DNA from: Roseospira visakhapatnamensis
Lineage (GTDB): Bacteria > Pseudomonadota > Alphaproteobacteria > Rhodospirillales > Rhodospirillaceae
Direction of reading: 5' to 3'
NCBI RefSeq assembly: GCF_014197915.1
Contig: NZ_JACIGK010000020.1
Location: 1 to 64,000 of the forward strand
Length of the DNA: 64,000 bases
Below the pieces are notes generated by a model. That model was not told the origin of the DNA. It ran no database searches and saw only the letters and a program-made list of their open reading frames with translations. Position numbers and translations under genes: made by a program. Positions within the stretch are counted from its first letter, which is position 1. Each line of letters opens with the position of its first letter. This document shows, one piece after another, positions 27,270 through 36,213 of the stretch.

Positions 27270-27384
27270 AACCCCACTCGGTGCCGGTCGGGCCGGTTAA
27301 GACCTTGAAGGGTAAGGTCAGACTCTTGGTTCGAAACCCCGCCGAGCGGCTGTAGGACAGGTGCCCGCCGAAGACCAGCCGGAC

Positions 27385-27441
27385 GCCGCGCATCAGAAGG
27401 ACGGGCGCGTGCTGGCGGGTCACCGTGCGCAGTGGCGCGAT
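27385..27441 (-). pseudogene. Short duplicated fragment of the alpha/beta hydrolase gene
   Basis: On the minus strand this stretch reads as IAPLRTVTRQHAPVLLM. It is nearly identical in DNA (about 3 differences in 57 bases by eye) to 19849-19905 of the hydrolase gene. No other part of the hydrolase gene is present nearby. It directly abuts the broken end of the IS256 transposase remnant. Confidence 0.7.
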
Positions 27442-27486
27442 GCAGACGAGCACGTTGCTACTTGGCTTTGAAGGTGTCCATCGCCT

Positions 27487-28040
27487 TTCTCGGCCTCGGC
27501 GCGCCCCTCGGCCATCCAGATGGCATGGAGGTCGTCTTTCGCGGCTTTCTGCTTGGACTTCGGGACCTTGTTGAGCACGTTGGCCGTGTTGTGAACCCAG
27601 CAGCGCTGGTGGCGGGCGCCGGGGAAGACGTCGTCGATGGCGGTCCAGAAGCCGAGCGCGCCGTCGCCGACGGCCAGGTCCGGCCCGTTGGAAAGGCCGC
27701 GTCCTTTCAGGTCGTTCAGGAGTTCGCGCCAGTTCTGGGTGCTTTCGCGGAAACCCGCCTGGACCCCGACCAGGTCCTTCCGGCCCTCGGGTGTGGCGCC
27801 GATGACGACCAGGATGCACGGCTTCTCGTCTTCCATCCTGCCCTGAAGGTCAATCCCGTCGGCCCAGACGTACACGTACCGGCGGGCAAAACGCGGCAGG
27901 ATGGCCGAGGTGAAGCAAGCGGATGCGCCCCCCTTCACCAGCCCGGTCGCGGACCTTCGGCCGTCTCACGGCGACAGGACCGATGCCCGTCAGGATCACC
28001 CGTTCCGGCCCGTGGCCATGGCGAACCACACGGCGCCTGG
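27487..28040 (-). pseudogene. IS256-family (mutator) transposase remnant
   Basis: Minus-strand frames contain the N-terminal part GPERVILTGIGPVAVRRPKVRDR (around 28030-27950). After a frameshift near 27930 they contain TSAILPRFARR joined directly to YVYVWADGIDLQGRMEDEK, and then GATPEGRKDLVGVQAG, AVGDGALGFW and RCWVHNTANVLNK. In full-length IS256 transposases some 70-90 residues separate the ILPR and YVWADG motifs, so there is an internal deletion. The C-terminal quarter with the catalytic Glu region is also lost. Not functional. Confidence 0.85.
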
Positions 28041-28049
28041 CCCGGCGGT

Positions 28050-28282
28050 TTACGGTTCGAGAACGCGTCCCGGCCCGCCGCATTGGAGCGGTGCACCCAA
28101 TCGCACAGCGTCTGCCGATCCATCCCAGCCTGACGGGCCGCATCCCGACGGTTCGTTCCCTCCAGAACCATCGCCATCGCCAACAGCCGACGGGTCGCCT
28201 CCGCCTCCCCGCACGTTCCCGCCAATCGCCGCAATGAGACCGCATCGTGGTCGGCCCACGTGACCTTAATGGCTGTGCCCAT
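28050..28282 (-). pseudogene. IS630-family transposase N-terminal remnant
   Basis: From ATG 28282 the minus strand encodes a helix-turn-helix N-terminus: VSLRRLAGTCGEAEATRRLL, EGTNRRDAARQAGMDRQT and WVHRSNAAG. This is the start of IS630-type (Tc1/mariner-like) transposases. It runs into IS256 sequence around 28050, so the DDE catalytic part is gone. IS630 elements use TA targets, which is relevant to the TA-bounded palindromic elements nearby. Confidence 0.7.
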
Positions 28283-28366
28283 GCGTCCCCCCAACACAAC
28301 ATCTGGAGAGACCACCGAAACACATCCCCTACAGGCTGGGAATCCCCGAAGAGTGCCCACAGAGAG

Positions 28367-28519
28367 TCAGACCAACGGTCATTGAGAATGACCGTTGCAG
28401 TCCTTGGCCGGCCCGCTCCCCCACCCGGCCACCCACGACAGTATGCTTGGGGTGGCCGGGTGGGGGAGCGGGCCGGTGCCGTTCTGCGGATGAGTCACGC
28501 TCATCCGCCGCTGGTATCA
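28367..28519 (+). repeat. 153-bp three-hairpin element, family B (copy B1)
   Basis: Hairpin 1: 28374-28396 (AACGGTCATT / AATGACCGTT, loop GAG). Hairpin 2: a perfect 27-bp stem, 28408-28434 with 28450-28476, around a 15-nt loop. Hairpin 3: GCGGATGAG/CTCATCCGC (28486-28508). The end is GCTGGTATCA. Copy B2 at 39284-39436 has the same length and order. The 13-mer GCCGCTGGTATCA is repeated directly at 28529-28541, where TCA is the stop (TGA) of the histidine kinase on the minus strand. Confidence 0.9.
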
Positions 28520-28538
28520 GACCCTCAGGCCGCTGGTA

Positions 28539-30761
28539 TCACTCGCCCGCAAGCGTCCCGTCGTCAGGCGCCGGCGCCTGGCCCGCCAAGGTGTCGCGGT
28601 CGGCAATCACGCGGCTGGCCGGCATGGTCAGGATGACGGTGGTCCCCGACCCCTTGACGCTGGTCATGGTCAGGCTGCCGCCATGAAGCTCCATCAGGAC
28701 GCGCGACAGGGGAAGGCCGAGGCCCGTACCCTCGCTCCGGCGCGCGAGTCGGTTGTCCACCTGGCCGAAGGTTTCCAGCGCCTCGCGCATCTCCGCCTCG
28801 GTCATGCCGATGCCCTGGTCGCTGACCTCCACCATCACGTCCCTGGTGGCATTGAGTCCGGCGCGGACCGCCACCCGGCTGCCGCAGTCGGAAAACTTGA
28901 TGGCGTTGGACAGCAGGTTGAGCATCACCTGGCGCAAGCGGCGCTCGTCCCCGAACAGCCGGGGCGGATGCAGCGGCAATTCGCTCGCCAGGATCAGCCC
29001 CCGAGGCCCGGCCAGGGGGCCGACCATGCGCAGGGCGTCCTGTACCAGATCGGTCAGCGAGAACTCGGACTCGGACAGGTCCAGCCGGCCGGCCTCGGAC
29101 TTGGACATGTCGAGGATATCGTTGATGACGCTGAGCAGGTGACGGGCGCTGTGCAGGATGTCGACGACGTAGCCCTTGTAGCTCTGGTTCTCCAGCGGGC
29201 CGAGCAATTCGGCCTCCATGATCTCCGAGAAGCCGATGATCGCGTTCAGGGGCGTGCGCAGTTCGTGGCTGACGTTCGCCAGGAACGCCGCCTTGGCCCG
29301 GCTCGCGCGCTCGGCGGCATCGCGGGTCTCGCGCAGGATATGCTCGGTCAGCTTCTGTTCGGTGATGTCGGTGGCGGCACCACGGTAGCCGTCGAAGGTC
29401 CCGGCCATGTCGATGATCGGCAGGCCGCTCATGCGCACGTGACGCGTCTCGCCCTTCGGCAGCGTCTGTTCGACCACCACGTCCCGGAACTGCTCGCGCC
29501 GATCCATCAGTCCGGCCAGTTCGCGCCAGCTTCGCGGCGGCGTCTCCATGCCCGAGACGTCGATCAGGGTCCGCCCCATGAAGTGCGCCGGGGTCACACC
29601 CAGGGTGCGCTCCACCCGGTTGGAGACGAAGGTGAACCGATGGTCGGGTCCGGTTTCCCAGAACCAGTCCGAGGCGATCTCCGCCAGATCGCGGAACCGC
29701 CGGCGGCTGTCCCGCAGATCCTCCTCCCAGCGCACCCGGTCGGTGATGTCGTTGGCGATCAGCACCCGCCCGCCCTCCTCGGCGCGGGTCTCATGGATTT
29801 CCACCACCACCCCGCCGGTCAGACGCTGGGTCACGGCATAGGGCGGTGGGTCGCGATGCCGGGCGATGCGGGCCTGGATCCACGCCTCGCGCTCATCGTC
29901 CGGGTTCGCGGTTTCCGGCTCGGCGATGACGCCGCGCGCGACCGCCGCGCGCAGCAGGGTTTCATAAGGCGTTCCGGGCACCATCAGGTCGGCGATGCCG
30001 GCATAGAGGGCACGGCTCCGGGCGTTGCACATGACCACGCGGTCGTCGGCATCGCAAAGCAGGAAGGCCTCCGACACCGCCTCGATGGCGTCCCGCAACT
30101 GCGCCTCGCGGCGATTGGCGCGCGTCCGATGGGCGTCGCCCTCGACCCGCTGGCGGTTCACCACCATCAGGGCCAGCATGAGCGCAAGGCCGATGGCGGT
30201 GACCTGCGCGGTCCCGTAGCTCCACGGGATCAGGTCAGGCCGGGTGTGCAACGCGGGGACCAGCCCCTGATGCACCCCGCACACGGCGAGGGCGGCGGCG
30301 GCCAGCCAACGGCTGCCGTCGTCGCCGTCGAGCCGCGCGCGCGCAAGACCCCAGGCGGTGACCAGGAAGGCCAGGCCGGCGATGCCGTGCAGCGGCTGGT
30401 CGGGGACCACGCCCAGGGGACTCGCCAGAGCGGACGCCACCAGCGGCCAAGCCATCGCCACGGCCCACAGACCAGCCGTCCTGGCCCGGGTGAGCCGCCA
30501 CCGCCGAAGCGACGCCGTCCCGATCACCAGCAGCGCGCCGGCCGACGCCTGGGCCAGGTCCGACAGAATCAGACGCGCCGCTGGCGGCACGACAGGAACA
30601 ATCAAAACGACATAACTAATCGAAAATGCTAGAAAACCGAGTGTCCATGACGTCAGGGCGGGCGGCGCCGCGGGCAGCGTGCGAGCGTAGACAGCCACCA
30701 GGGTGAGGATGCCGAACCCGAAGGCGGCGCCCCCCTGAGCCATGCCGACGGCAAGTTCCAT
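28539..30761 (-). CDS. Membrane-bound PAS-PAS sensor histidine kinase
   Basis: A 740-residue inner-membrane histidine kinase. Seven hydrophobic segments (about 1-205) are followed by a PAS domain beginning LRDAIEAVSEAFLLCD (about 225-345) and a second PAS/PAC from FRDLAEIASDWFWETG (about 365-475). Next are HisKA with NVSHELRTPLNAIIGFSEIM (His near 497) and HATPase with NLLSNAIKFS, DQGIGM and GTGLGLPLS. No receiver domain and no adjacent regulator. The start at 30761 is preferred over 30791 because purine-rich GGGAGG precedes it. The TGA stop coincides with a TGATACCA motif matching the end of the neighbouring family-B element. Confidence 0.88.
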   Translation of the reverse strand: MELAVGMAQGGAAFGFGILTLVAVYARTLPAAPPALTSWTLGFLAFSISYVVLIVPVVPPAARLILSDLAQASAGALLVIGTASLRRWRLTRARTAGLWAVAMAWPLVASALASPLGVVPDQPLHGIAGLAFLVTAWGLARARLDGDDGSRWLAAAALAVCGVHQGLVPALHTRPDLIPWSYGTAQVTAIGLALMLALMVVNRQRVEGDAHRTRANRREAQLRDAIEAVSEAFLLCDADDRVVMCNARSRALYAGIADLMVPGTPYETLLRAAVARGVIAEPETANPDDEREAWIQARIARHRDPPPYAVTQRLTGGVVVEIHETRAEEGGRVLIANDITDRVRWEEDLRDSRRRFRDLAEIASDWFWETGPDHRFTFVSNRVERTLGVTPAHFMGRTLIDVSGMETPPRSWRELAGLMDRREQFRDVVVEQTLPKGETRHVRMSGLPIIDMAGTFDGYRGAATDITEQKLTEHILRETRDAAERASRAKAAFLANVSHELRTPLNAIIGFSEIMEAELLGPLENQSYKGYVVDILHSARHLLSVINDILDMSKSEAGRLDLSESEFSLTDLVQDALRMVGPLAGPRGLILASELPLHPPRLFGDERRLRQVMLNLLSNAIKFSDCGSRVAVRAGLNATRDVMVEVSDQGIGMTEAEMREALETFGQVDNRLARRSEGTGLGLPLSRVLMELHGGSLTMTSVKGSGTTVILTMPASRVIADRDTLAGQAPAPDDGTLAGE

Positions 30762-31059
30762 GCCCTCGCCGCTCCCTCCCCACCGGACCATGGATGACGC
30801 CGGCGCGCCCCCAAGCGGTCCGATCTCGTGTCGGCCCCCCCGCGCTGGCTTTCGATGGCGTGCGGCCGCCCCGTGCCGTCACCGGGGCGCGCCGGTCACA
30901 CGCGCTGGTGTCGAGCCCTCCGCGTCACCGAACCCGCTCCGTCGACCACCGGACCCCATCCTGCCGAAACCCCGGTCAGAAACGGCGGTGAGAAACGGCG
31001 ACGCGGCTTGCGGAGCGGGCGCCTGTCCCCTCGCGCCCCCTCGGTCATGGACTGTCCGA

Positions 31060-31575
31060 TCACTGATCGTAGCTGACAAGCGCGTGCACCGGAATGTCCA
31101 GCTTGTCGCGTCCCTTGAGAAACTCCAATTCGATGATGCAGGCCGCGCTGGTCACATCGGCCCCAACCTTGCGCAGCAGTTCGACGGAGGCGGCGAAGGT
31201 CCCGCCGGTGGCCAGCAGGTCGTCGACGAGGATCACCCGTTGTCCCGGTTCGATGGCGTTGTCCTGGATCTCGACGGTGTCCTCGCCGTACTCCAGGGCG
31301 TAGGTGTGACGGATGGTCTTGCCGGGCAACTTGCCTTGCTTGCGCACCATGATGAACCCGCACCCCAGCTTCAGGGCCAGCGGCGCCGCGACCAGGAACC
31401 CCCGGGACTCGATCCCCGCGATCACGTCGGGCTGGTGCTGCCGCGCCGCCTTGGCCATGCGCCCCATGGTCACCTGCCAAGCGTCGGCATGCGCGAGCAG
31501 GGTCGAGATGTCGTAGAACAGAATGCCGGGTTTCGGAAAATCAGGAATTTCGCGGATGTGGTCCTTTAGGTCCAT
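31060..31575 (-). CDS. apt: Adenine phosphoribosyltransferase
   Basis: A 171-residue APRT that salvages adenine to AMP using PRPP, in the cytosol. Features: [15 protein letters not shown] near the N-terminus, [29 protein letters not shown], and the PRPP loop [14 protein letters not shown]. The C-terminal [10 protein letters not shown] matches the family. Length is normal. The gene stands alone, with 484 bp upstream (to about 30.8 kb on its 3' side) free of other genes. Confidence 0.95.
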   Translation of the reverse strand: MDLKDHIREIPDFPKPGILFYDISTLLAHADAWQVTMGRMAKAARQHQPDVIAGIESRGFLVAAPLALKLGCGFIMVRKQGKLPGKTIRHTYALEYGEDTVEIQDNAIEPGQRVILVDDLLATGGTFAASVELLRKVGADVTSAACIIELEFLKGRDKLDIPVHALVSYDQ

Positions 31576-31812
31576 TGGGCAACCCCTCCCTTGTTCAGGC
31601 GGGGCATCCTAGTTCCCTGGATCGCATAAGGAAAGCACCGAGACCCCGGCGGCGCGGCCGCCCCGGGCGACGGACGCCGGATCACCAGAAGCAGGACCAC
31701 GCGGATAACAACACCAATGGTTAACGGAACGGGTCGAGACCGCCCGTGGCCGACCCGCGTCCCACCGGGCGCGCCGACGCCCCGCGTCACGGCCCCCGGG
31801 CCGCGAAACGCC
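31576..31812. other. Intergenic region, no gene seen
   Basis: The first part of the 640-bp gap between apt and the RpiR-type gene. I see no credible coding frame or strong promoter; the rest of the gap (31813-32087) consists of the repeats listed separately. Confidence 0.4.
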
Positions 31813-31934
31813 TAGGGCAGCGACGCATTCAAGGGAGTCCCCCGTGCATGCGTCGCTGCACAAAACATTGTTTTTATTGCGATTTCGATTCAAAAAAGAA
31901 TGCGGATTGCATCTTTTGTCTGGATCAGTGCACT
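31813..31934. repeat. Composite palindromic element, family A (copy A3)
   Basis: TAGGGCAGCGACGCATTCAAGGG... to ...TTGTCTGGATCAGTGCACT repeats the full 481-609 composite with divergence. The first hairpin is shortened and the left arm of the second palindrome has decayed (ATTGCGATTTCGATTCAAAA), while the right arm is intact. It lies between apt and the RpiR gene, away from either coding end. Confidence 0.75.
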
Positions 31935-31992
31935 GGCACGCCACGCCCGGACCGGGAGTCAATTGTGCCTTGGCACCATGGGGGCGCGCCGC

Positions 31993-32062
31993 ATAAGCTT
32001 CAGAGTCAGGTGCCAGGGCGGCACCGGATAAGCTTCAGAGTCAGGTGCCAGGGCGGCACCGG
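31993..32062. repeat. Perfect 35-bp tandem duplication
   Basis: ATAAGCTTCAGAGTCAGGTG...GGCACCGG occurs twice head to tail (31993-32027 and 32028-32062) with no difference by eye. Each unit contains the hairpin GGTGCC-AGGGC-GGCACC. A family-B first hairpin (32060-32078) directly follows. Confidence 0.85.
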
Positions 32063-32087
32063 TCATTCTCGATGACCGTTGGTCCAG
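32060..32087. repeat. Fragment of family-B element (first hairpin, copy B6)
   Basis: CGGTCAT-TCTCG-ATGACCG followed by TTGGTCC is the reverse complement of the ACCAACGGTCAT...ATGACCG end of family-B elements. Only this hairpin is present, about 130 bp upstream of the RpiR-type gene. Confidence 0.5.
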
Positions 32088-32216
32088 GGCTGACCTTGGC
32101 GGCCAGGAGTCGCGGGGCTCCACCCAGGCCGCCGCGAGGCACCGGAAAGGCGGAAGCCGGGACGGTTGCGTGGCCCGGCCCCCCGCGGACCCGACGATTC
32201 TTGGGGAACCGGTACC

Positions 32217-33260
32217 ATGGACGAGGGCATCACCGACAAAACCGATCGGACGGACAAGGGCGGCGGCGACGGCGGTCGTGGCGGTGGTGGTGGAAACGGC
32301 GACGACGACGTCGGACCGACGGGCGCGACCGCCCCCCACGGCGCGCCCGCCGGGAGCGCCCAGGCCCTGACCCATATCAGCGAGCGGATCCAGCAGACCC
32401 ATGCCGCCCTCAGCCCGCAGTTGCGCCAGGCGGCGCGCTACGTGCTGGCGCACCCCGAGGACGTGGCCCTGACCTCCATGCGGCGCCTGGCCGAACACGC
32501 CGGCGTCAAGCCCTCGACCATGGTGCGACTGGCCCGGGCCCTGGGCTTCGACGGCTACGACGCCTTCCGCGAGCCCTATCGGCTCTGGCTGCGTGGCGGC
32601 GAGAGCGCCTTCGTGGCGCGCGCCCGCACCTTGCAGGAACGGGGCCGGGGCGAGGCCGGAAGCCCGGGGACGCTGCTGGAGGACATGACCGCCGCCGATA
32701 TGGCCGCCCTGCGCGAGACCGTCGGCGCCGCCAACGTCACCGCGCTGACGCGCGCGCGCGATATGATCTGCGAGGCCCGCACGGTATTCGTGCTCGGCCT
32801 GCGCTCATGCTACGCGCTGGCCTCGTTCTTCCACTACGCCTACTCGATCGTGCATGGCAACGCGGTGCTGGTGGACAGCCACGCCGGCACCCTGTTCGAT
32901 CGCCTGGCCCGGGGTGACCCCGCCGACGTGGCGCTGGTCATCGGTTTTCGCCCTTACACCCACGACTCCGTGCGCGCCACCGACATGGCCGCGGACCAGG
33001 GCGTGCGCGTGATCGCCCTGACCGACAGTCTGGTCTCCCCCCTGGCCGAGCGGGCCAGTCAGGTGCTACTGACCGACACGGCCTCGCCCAGCTATTTCCA
33101 GTCGCTGGTGCCGGCGCTGGCCCAGATTCAGGCACTGCTGGCGCTGGTGGTGGCCGAGGGCGGTGACGCCACGTTGGCGGCGATCACCGAGACCGAACAC
33201 CAGTTGGACATCATGGACGCCTATTGGCAGGAGCCGAAAAGGCGACGGAGACCTTCATGA
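32217..33260 (+). CDS. MurR/RpiR-family transcriptional regulator
   Basis: A 347-residue protein. After a glycine/aspartate-rich disordered N-terminus (about 1-50) comes the HTH_6 domain (LSPQLRQAARYVLAHPEDVALTSMRRLAEHAGVKPSTMVRLARALGFDGYDAFRE), followed by a SIS domain (about 175-315, VFVLGLRSCYALASFF to LTDTASPS). SIS domains usually bind phosphosugars, but RpiR proteins also control amino-acid and taurine-type uptake. Its stop overlaps the start of the aminotransferase gene (ATGA), so it probably regulates that gene and the TRAP transporter beyond. ATG 32217 begins the protein; an RBS is weak. Confidence 0.88.
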   Translation: MDEGITDKTDRTDKGGGDGGRGGGGGNGDDDVGPTGATAPHGAPAGSAQALTHISERIQQTHAALSPQLRQAARYVLAHPEDVALTSMRRLAEHAGVKPSTMVRLARALGFDGYDAFREPYRLWLRGGESAFVARARTLQERGRGEAGSPGTLLEDMTAADMAALRETVGAANVTALTRARDMICEARTVFVLGLRSCYALASFFHYAYSIVHGNAVLVDSHAGTLFDRLARGDPADVALVIGFRPYTHDSVRATDMAADQGVRVIALTDSLVSPLAERASQVLLTDTASPSYFQSLVPALAQIQALLALVVAEGGDATLAAITETEHQLDIMDAYWQEPKRRRRPS

Positions 33261-34624
33261 CTCACGTGTTTCATCGCCAGCCCGGCGCCACCTATCCCGT
33301 GGCGGTCGCCGGGGATGGCCCCTGGCTGATTGATGGCGACGGGCGCCGCTACCTGGACGCCTGCGGCGGCGCGGCCGTGTCCTGCCTGGGGCACAGCGAC
33401 GCGGCCGTGCGCGCCGCCGTCCTGAGCCAGGTGGACACCCTGGCCTACGCCCATACCGGCTTCTTCACCACCGAGGCGGCCGAGGACCTGGCCGCGCACC
33501 TGATCGCCCAGGCCAACGCGGTGATCCCCGGCAACCGCCTCGACAAGGTCTATTTCGTCTCCGGCGGCTCCGAGGCGGCCGAGGCGGCGCTGAAGCTCGC
33601 GCGTCAGTACTTCCTGGAGATCGGCCAGCCCGACCGGCATCGCGTCATCGCCCGCCGGCAAAGCTACCATGGCAACACATTGGGCGCGCTGTCGGTGGGT
33701 GGCAACCAGTGGCGGCGTCAGCCGTTCGAGCCCATGCTCATGCCCGCCACCCACATCGCGCCCTGCTACGCCTATCGCGAGCAGGCCGAAGGCGAAAGCC
33801 CCGAAGCCTATGGCCGGCGCGCCGCCGACCAGTTGGAGGCCGCCATCCAGACCCTGGGACCGGAGACGGTGGCGGCCTTCATCGCCGAGCCGGTGGTCGG
33901 CGCCACCGCCGGCGCGGTGCCGGCCGTGCCGGGCTACTTCCGGCGCATCCGCGAGATCTGCGACCGGTACGGCGTGCTGCTGATCCTGGACGAGGTGATG
34001 TGCGGCATGGGCCGCACCGGCCACATGTTCGCCTGCGCCGAGGACGGCATCGGCCCGGATATCCTGATCGCCGCCAAGGGGCTGGGCGCCGGCTACCAGC
34101 CCATCGGCGCCATGCTGTGCTCGGCCGTGCTGTTCGACGCGGTGGTCGCCGGCAGCGGATTCTTCCAGCACGGCCACACCTACATGGGGCATGTGACGGC
34201 CTGCGCCGGCGCGCTCGCGGTGCAGCGGCGCCTGCGGGACGACAACCTGCTGGACAACGTGCGCCGCCAGGGCGCGGCCCTGCGCCGCGACCTGGAGGAG
34301 ACGCTGGGACAGCATCCCCACGTCGGCGACATTCGCGGGCGCGGGCTGCTGCTGGGCCTGGAACTGGTGACCGACCGCGAGACCAAGGCCCCCTTCGATC
34401 CGGCCGTCAAGCTTCACGCGCGCGTCAAGCGGGCCGCCATGGCCCGGGGCCTGATGGTCTACCCCATGGGCGGGACCATCGACGGCCGCCATGGAGACCA
34501 TGTGTTGCTGGCACCCCCGTTCATCATCGAAGACGCGCATCGGCACGAGATCGTCGACCGCCTGGGCGAGGCGCTCGCCGAAGCGCTGGACACGCCGGCG
34601 CGCGCCCCGGCCTCGACGGCATGA
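33257..34624 (+). CDS. Class III (omega-type) PLP aminotransferase, probably catabolic
   Basis: A 455-residue fold-type I class III aminotransferase. Features: GPWLIDGDGRRYLDACGG, VYFVSGGSEAAEAALKLARQY, QSYHGNTLGALSVGG, AEPVVGAT, the PLP Asp in LILDEVMCGMGRTG, the Schiff-base Lys in IAAKGLGAGYQPIGA, and GHTYMGH. Enzymes of this group transfer amines from omega-amino acids, taurine-like compounds or amines to pyruvate or 2-oxoglutarate; the substrate here is unknown. The start at 33257 overlaps the regulator stop by 4 nt. It is followed after a 400-bp gap by a TAXI-TRAP transporter that may import its substrate. Confidence 0.88.
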   Translation: MTHVFHRQPGATYPVAVAGDGPWLIDGDGRRYLDACGGAAVSCLGHSDAAVRAAVLSQVDTLAYAHTGFFTTEAAEDLAAHLIAQANAVIPGNRLDKVYFVSGGSEAAEAALKLARQYFLEIGQPDRHRVIARRQSYHGNTLGALSVGGNQWRRQPFEPMLMPATHIAPCYAYREQAEGESPEAYGRRAADQLEAAIQTLGPETVAAFIAEPVVGATAGAVPAVPGYFRRIREICDRYGVLLILDEVMCGMGRTGHMFACAEDGIGPDILIAAKGLGAGYQPIGAMLCSAVLFDAVVAGSGFFQHGHTYMGHVTACAGALAVQRRLRDDNLLDNVRRQGAALRRDLEETLGQHPHVGDIRGRGLLLGLELVTDRETKAPFDPAVKLHARVKRAAMARGLMVYPMGGTIDGRHGDHVLLAPPFIIEDAHRHEIVDRLGEALAEALDTPARAPASTA

Positions 34625-35028
34625 CGCGACCGACCGGAGCGGACGAGCGCGCGAACGCTTGCCTTCGCCGGTCAGGCGCGAAACACTGGGTCCCGCCCAC
34701 CTTCGGGTGGGGTGGGGCAACCTGTTGCCGGGATCATCCATCGGGGACGGTCCGGCCGAACAGGTCCGGGATCATCTGTCCGGACCAGACCTCGGTGGGG
34801 CGCCGGGCATGACCCGGGCGCCACGCCAGGACACCGACGACCAGCGGTCACCCCACGTGACCGGTGGTGATGCCGTGGCCGCCCCCCGGCCGCGCCCGTG
34901 GAAGGCCCGCCCAACGCATCGACGGGCCTGCCGGGATGGGATGGATGGGGGCGCGGATGCGGCAAGGCCGGGTGGGGGCTCCTCGCCGGCCATCGAACAA
35001 CAACCTGGGAACCTGGAGGCTTGACACC
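34625..35028. other. 404-bp intergenic region with stable hairpins
   Basis: Contains CCCACC-TTCG-GGTGGG (34696-34711), a C(UUCG)G-capped hairpin, and GGTCCGG/CCGGACC (34763-34786). CGGGATCATC occurs twice (near 34733 and 34767). No credible gene. The hairpins could attenuate transcription between the aminotransferase and the transporter genes. Confidence 0.45.
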
Positions 35029-36006
35029 ATGAAGACTCTGACCGCCGCGACCGCCGGCGCCGTACTCGCCGCCGGCCTCATGACGGCCGGGGCCGCTTCG
35101 GCCGCCGACCAGCAGTTCATCACCATCGGCACCGGGGGCGTCACCGGCGTCTACTATCCCACCGGCGGGGCCATCTGCCGCCTGGTCAACAAGAACCGGG
35201 CCGATCATGGCATCCGCTGCTCGGTGGAGAGCACCGGCGGCTCCGTTTACAACCTCAACACCATCCGCGCGGGCGAACTGGACTTCGGCGTCGCCCAGTC
35301 CGACTGGCAGTTCCATTCCTTCAACGGCAGCGCCACGTTCGAGGAGGCCGGCGCCTTCGAGGACCTGCGCGCGGTGTTCTCCCTGCACCCCGAACCGTTC
35401 ACCGTGGTCGCCCGGGCCGATGCCGGCGTGACCAACTTCGAGGATCTCGAAGGCAAGCGGATGAGCATCGGCAATCCCGGCTCCGGCCAGCGCGGCACCA
35501 TCGAGGTGCTGATGGAGGCCATGGGCTGGACCCCCGACACCTTCTCCCTGGCCGCCGAGTTGAAGGCCGCCGAGCAGTCGCAGGCCCTGTGCGACAACAA
35601 CATCGACGCCTTCGTCTACACCGTCGGTCATCCCAACGGCTCCATCAAGGAAGCCACGACCGCCTGTGACGCCAATCTGGTGAACGTGGACAACGACGCC
35701 ACGGCGACCCTGGTGGCCGAGAACCCGTACTACTCCATGGCCACCATTCCCGGCGGCATGTACCGGGGCAGCGACGAGGACACCACCACCTTCGGCGTGC
35801 GCGCGACCCTGGTGACCTCGGCCGCCGTGTCCGACGAGGTGGTCTACCAGCTCGTCAAGGCGGTGTTCGAGAACTTCGAGGACTTCAAGAAGCTGCACCC
35901 GGCCTTCGCGGTGCTGGAAAAGGAGGAGATGGTCTCCGCCTCCCTGTCCGCGCCCCTGCATCCGGGCGCCGAGAAGTACTATCGTGAGGCTGGCCTGATC
36001 GAATAG
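35029..36006 (+). CDS. TAXI-family TRAP transporter substrate-binding protein
   Basis: A 325-residue periplasmic binding protein. The Sec signal peptide is residues 1-25 (ending AGAASA). The mature TAXI domain starts [29 protein letters not shown] and continues [36 protein letters not shown] and [14 protein letters not shown] proteins deliver glutamate-, 2-oxoglutarate- or related carboxylate-type ligands to fused TRAP permeases. GGAGG lies 9 nt before ATG 35029. It pairs with the fused permease downstream. Confidence 0.92.
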   Translation: MKTLTAATAGAVLAAGLMTAGAASAADQQFITIGTGGVTGVYYPTGGAICRLVNKNRADHGIRCSVESTGGSVYNLNTIRAGELDFGVAQSDWQFHSFNGSATFEEAGAFEDLRAVFSLHPEPFTVVARADAGVTNFEDLEGKRMSIGNPGSGQRGTIEVLMEAMGWTPDTFSLAAELKAAEQSQALCDNNIDAFVYTVGHPNGSIKEATTACDANLVNVDNDATATLVAENPYYSMATIPGGMYRGSDEDTTTFGVRATLVTSAAVSDEVVYQLVKAVFENFEDFKKLHPAFAVLEKEEMVSASLSAPLHPGAEKYYREAGLIE

Positions 36007-36213
36007 GCCTCGACTCCATCGGTCGGCGCCGGGACGCGGCGGTCGAGGCCCCCGGACAGGGACCTCGCCATGGCGCCCGGCGCCGGTCCGCCCAACCGCG
36101 CCGCCGGTCGTCCGGCCCGAACACTCCCGCCCGTTGGCTCGGCCCGGTGTCCAGCTCCGATCAGGGTCTGTCCCGCCCGAGCCTCCGCCCGAGCGTCAGG
36201 AGGCCCCCTATTC

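Noticed and set aside
27226-27290. A minus-strand reading frame across the CAU tRNA ending in GPAGLEPATRPL-type peptide
   Set aside because: This peptide is the familiar artefact of translating the antisense strand of a tRNA gene.
28367-28519. Classical Rho-independent terminator
   Set aside because: The hairpins are very stable but lack a T-run, so termination is possible but cannot be claimed from the sequence alone.
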